A DNA stretch of 64,000 nt from Lutibacter sp. A64 (GTDB taxonomy: Bacteria > Bacteroidota > Bacteroidia > Flavobacteriales > Flavobacteriaceae), in the NCBI RefSeq assembly GCF_022429565.1, contig NZ_CP092487.1, forward strand, positions 62,001 to 126,000, written 5' to 3'. The notes beneath the pieces were generated by a model, which made no database searches, was not told where the DNA came from, and saw only the letters and a list, made by a program, of their open reading frames with translations. This document shows, one piece after another, positions 61,599 to 64,000 of this stretch. Both the position numbers and the translations under genes were made by a program. The first letter of the stretch is position 1. Every line of letters begins with the position of its first letter.

Positions 61599-63344
61599 TT
61601 AAAACACTTTGTGTATTGGTAGTTTTAAATGAGCAGCTTCATAATAAGGAGATTTTTTATAAATAAAATCTAATTGAGCTCTTGTATTTTTTGCAAAGTC
61701 AACATCGGTGGCTATTTTTTTAACTAATTCTTTTTTTACATCTGGATTGTCTTTTAAAAACTGTTCGGCAATATCTTCAAAAACATAAGCAGAATATCCT
61801 TCTTTTTGTTGTAAAACACTATCAAAATAATTCCAGTTAAAAAACGAATCTGTTGCAGAGGCTTCTAAAGTTTCTATAATATAACGTGCCCCAAATTGAT
61901 TTACAGGAATATAAATAGCACCTTTATTAAATTTAATTTCTTTGGTTGAAGTTGAAACGGTAGTGTTGTAATGCAAGTAATGCCCTTCATAAGCAGTAGT
62001 TCTAGTTTTATAATCTGCTATATACTGTTCTTCAGCAGTAATTATTGTATCGTTTTTAAAAACGGTATATGCTATATTGTTTTCATTTAATCGTTCTATA
62101 ACTTTCCACCAACCTTGATTTAAAATATAAGCTTTTGGAATGGTGATTTCTTTTGTAACTTTATAATTATTGTAATATTTAACAGGTTTAGTATATGGCT
62201 TTGTTCTATCGTAAAATAGGCGTTTTCCGTTGGTTATTTTACTATCTATATAACTTCCTTCATAACCTTTAAATTGAAGTGTTGTAAATGTATCTTTAGC
62301 AATTTCAAAAGTGATTGGATATGTTTTTTTTGCTAAAATTTTTGCTACTGCATTTTTACGTAATTTTTTAATTTTTGAACTGTTTTTTATAGTAAAATCT
62401 ATAGCGCTTTCAAGTAAACTGTAGGTTTGTTCTACACGTTGTTTGTAAGGTTTTAGCATATGTGTTTCTACCATAAAACCTAAAGAATTGAATAGACTTG
62501 TATAACCTGTAGAATACCTTGGAGAATCAAAAAACTGACTAAAACCAGCTTCTGGAGTAGTACCCCAAACATTTACATAAGGTGTAATTATAATGTCTTT
62601 TTTTAGTAAATCGGCTTCAATTACAGGTCTCATAGTGGTTTCTAAAAACAGCCCTAAATCATTACCTAATTTGTTATGTTGTGTAAATAAATGTGTAATT
62701 GCATATTGGTAATCTGCGCCATTGCTAACGTGATTGTCAATAAAAACATCTGGATTTACTAGATGAAAAACTTCAGCAAAAGCACGTGCATTTTTTGTGT
62801 CGGCTTTTATAAAATCTCTATTTAAATCAAAGTTTCTGGTATTTCCTCTAAAACCGTATTCTTTTGGCCCGTTTTGGTTTGCTCTAGAATGCGTGCTTCT
62901 ATTTAAAGCGCCACCAATATTATAAATTGGAATTACAGCTAAAACAATATTCTCTAAGGTTTTTATTTTATCTGGATTTTGAGCAATATCTCGTAAAAGT
63001 AACATAGAAGCATCTACACCGTCTGGTTCTCCAGGGTGAATGGCATTATTTATTAGAATAACATTTTTAGAATTTTTATTAATTTTAGCGAAATCAAATT
63101 CTTTTGTACTATTAAAAACTATTAAATGAAGTGGGTTTCCACTATCGGTTGTACCAATTTCTTTAATGTCAATTTCAGGAAATTCAGCTGCTAATTGTTT
63201 AAAATAGGTGATTGTTTCTGTATAAGTTGTGGTTTCTAAACCATTAGTTTTTTCAAATTTAGTAGTGAAATCTGGAGAATTTTGTTTAGGAGTTTTAGAG
63301 CAAGAAATAGAGATAACTAAAAGTAAGAGTGTTATTTTTTTCAT
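61599..63344 (-). CDS. M14-family zinc carboxypeptidase lipoprotein
   Basis: This 581-aa lipoprotein has signal MKKITLLLLVISISC (Cys15). The M14 domain shows IKEIGTTDSGNPLHLIVF, INNAIHPGEPDGVDASMLLL (zinc ligands H and E), NFDLNRDFIKADT and FIDNHVSNGADYQYAITHLF (third zinc ligand), followed by GFMVETHMLKPY carrying the likely catalytic Glu. A C-terminal beta domain of about 200 residues follows. It is predicted to trim peptides in the periplasm or at the outer membrane. Confidence 0.9.
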   Translation of the reverse strand: MKKITLLLLVISISCSKTPKQNSPDFTTKFEKTNGLETTTYTETITYFKQLAAEFPEIDIKEIGTTDSGNPLHLIVFNSTKEFDFAKINKNSKNVILINNAIHPGEPDGVDASMLLLRDIAQNPDKIKTLENIVLAVIPIYNIGGALNRSTHSRANQNGPKEYGFRGNTRNFDLNRDFIKADTKNARAFAEVFHLVNPDVFIDNHVSNGADYQYAITHLFTQHNKLGNDLGLFLETTMRPVIEADLLKKDIIITPYVNVWGTTPEAGFSQFFDSPRYSTGYTSLFNSLGFMVETHMLKPYKQRVEQTYSLLESAIDFTIKNSSKIKKLRKNAVAKILAKKTYPITFEIAKDTFTTLQFKGYEGSYIDSKITNGKRLFYDRTKPYTKPVKYYNNYKVTKEITIPKAYILNQGWWKVIERLNENNIAYTVFKNDTIITAEEQYIADYKTRTTAYEGHYLHYNTTVSTSTKEIKFNKGAIYIPVNQFGARYIIETLEASATDSFFNWNYFDSVLQQKEGYSAYVFEDIAEQFLKDNPDVKKELVKKIATDVDFAKNTRAQLDFIYKKSPYYEAAHLKLPIHKVF

Positions 63345-63450
63345 ATATATTTATTCTTTTTGTAAACTTACAATTGTATGTGTTTTTGTTGTTTAAAAGG
63401 TTAAAGTTATTCTATTTTAATAGTGAAGCTAGCCAGTATAATTACTTAAG

Positions 63451-63482
63451 AAATAATATATAAGCTAGCTTATATATTATTT
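63451..63482. repeat. Perfect 32-bp palindrome
   Basis: AAATAATATATAAGCTAGCT plus its mirror half is perfectly self-complementary, centred between 63466 and 63467 with no loop bases. It lies 4 bp past the coaD stop. As RNA it forms a strong hairpin, possibly a terminator for coaD, though no T run follows on the minus strand. GCTAGC recurs 38 bp upstream, at 63428-63433. Confidence 0.8.
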
Positions 63483-63485
63483 GAA

Positions 63486-63941
63486 TTATTTTTTACTAAC
63501 GCTTTCTGGCACAAAGCTAGAAATATCTCCTCCGTGTCTGTAAACATCTCTAACAATACTTGAACTGATAAAAGCAGTATCTGAAGAGGTTAATAAAAAT
63601 ACAGTTTCAATATTAGAAAGTTTTCTATTGGTTTGTGCAATAGCTTTTTCAAATTCAAAATCGGCAGGATTTCTTAAACCACGTAAAATAAAATCTACAT
63701 TCATTTTTTTGCAAAAATCTGTAGTTAAACCAGAATAGGTTAGCACTTTAATTTTAGGTTCGTTTTTGTAGTTTTCTTTTATAAAATTTTCTCGATCTTC
63801 TAGAGAAAACATATATTTTTTATCAGAATTTACTCCAATTGCAATTATAATCTCATCAAATAAAGGTAAGGCTCTATTTATAATATCTACGTGACCAAGT
63901 GTTATTGGGTCAAACGAGCCAGGAAAAATTGCTTTTTTCAT
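63486..63941 (-). CDS. coaD: Pantetheine-phosphate adenylyltransferase
   Basis: This 151-aa hexameric nucleotidyltransferase makes dephospho-CoA from phosphopantetheine and ATP. Motifs are the N-terminal AIFPGSFDPITLGHVDIINR (T-x-G-H), ILRGLRNPADFEFE and the C-terminal ISSSIVRDV (ISSTxxR type). It follows the next minus-strand gene by two bases, so the two are co-transcribed. Confidence 0.96.
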   Translation of the reverse strand: MKKAIFPGSFDPITLGHVDIINRALPLFDEIIIAIGVNSDKKYMFSLEDRENFIKENYKNEPKIKVLTYSGLTTDFCKKMNVDFILRGLRNPADFEFEKAIAQTNRKLSNIETVFLLTSSDTAFISSSIVRDVYRHGGDISSFVPESVSKK

Positions 63942-63943
63942 AA

Positions 63944-64000
63944 TTAATTTTTTAAAGCCATTTCTACGGCATTATCAAAAAGTTGTTGTAAACTAATGCC
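63944..64000 (-). CDS. ddl: C-terminal end of D-alanine--D-alanine ligase (partial)
   Basis: The last 18 codons plus stop of a minus-strand gene read GISLQQLFDNAVEMALKN. This resembles the C-terminal GISYxxLIDxLIELAL end of Ddl, and ddl is commonly next to coaD in flavobacteria. The stop is 2 bases before the coaD start codon. Identification rests on this short tail and on context. Confidence 0.5.
   Translation of the reverse strand, partial: GISLQQLFDNAVEMALKN

Overview
The window is chromosomal DNA of a low-GC member of the Bacteroidota, most likely a marine Flavobacteriaceae of the Polaribacter/Lutibacter/Tenacibaculum type. The evidence is the very A+T-rich coding sequence, the SusC/SusD pair, the many SPII lipoproteins, promoters of the TTTG-N19-TAnnTTTG type, the lack of clear Shine-Dalgarno sequences, and gene neighbourhoods typical of flavobacteria (rsfS-ftsH-LUD-cdsA-psd, and coaD beside an apparent ddl). 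The species call is inference; no rRNA gene is present.

Left edge (1-3106): one end of an integrative element whose integrase sits beside the 3' end of a tRNA-Pro(UGG) gene. It carries the most unusual content of the window. The C-terminal part of a sigma-70-like factor (region 4 HTH) is followed one base later by a 365-aa Cas12f/TnpB-superfamily protein. That protein has lost its RuvC catalytic residues and ends before the zinc finger and RuvC-III. Downstream lies a strongly structured stretch of about 110 nt that looks like a guide-RNA scaffold with a 3' guide, and then a terminator. The arrangement fits an RNA-guided transcription system in which a nuclease-dead Cas12f places a dedicated sigma factor on DNA. 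As I recall, Cas12f-sigma pairs of this kind have only recently been reported in Bacteroidota.

3238-7430: a thioredoxin-like protein, thioredoxin reductase trxB, an AspT-type transporter and a GIN/DUF2807 surface protein. 7475-14596: a complete trp operon (trpE-G-D-C-F-B-A). It is preceded by a consensus promoter, a 17-codon leader peptide with three consecutive Trp codons, and a terminator/antiterminator, which together make a classical ribosome-mediated attenuator. A decayed GIY-YIG element flanked by palindromes lies between trpD and trpC.

14654-29002: a tandem FKBP lipoprotein, a UDG-family protein, a solitary carboxypeptidase-regulatory/Plug protein, a FUSC membrane protein, an amidohydrolase, a TonB-receptor-like barrel next to a 1005-aa TPR protein, ftsE, two glycosyltransferases and a small YgjV-like membrane protein.

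29207-45216: a peptidoglycan-sugar utilisation locus. One minus-strand operon encodes a Na+/solute symporter, MurQ etherase, AnmK kinase, an FAD/Fe-S oxidase (probable D-lactate dehydrogenase), a dipeptide epimerase and a GH3/beta-lactamase-fold fusion. A DeoR-type regulator lies upstream of it, and a divergent susC/susD pair follows. Together these genes can import muropeptides or anhMurNAc, phosphorylate the sugar, split off D-lactate and oxidise it, and process the L-Ala-D-Glu part.

45395-64000: housekeeping genes. These are the yceI-like, ACBP, psd, cdsA, LUD, ftsH and rsfS cluster; birA; an SRPBCC gene with pyrE; NUDIX; SulP; an RluE-type pseudouridine synthase with topB; lpxD; an alpha/beta hydrolase; DUF1853; an M14 peptidase; coaD; and the 3' end of an apparent ddl.
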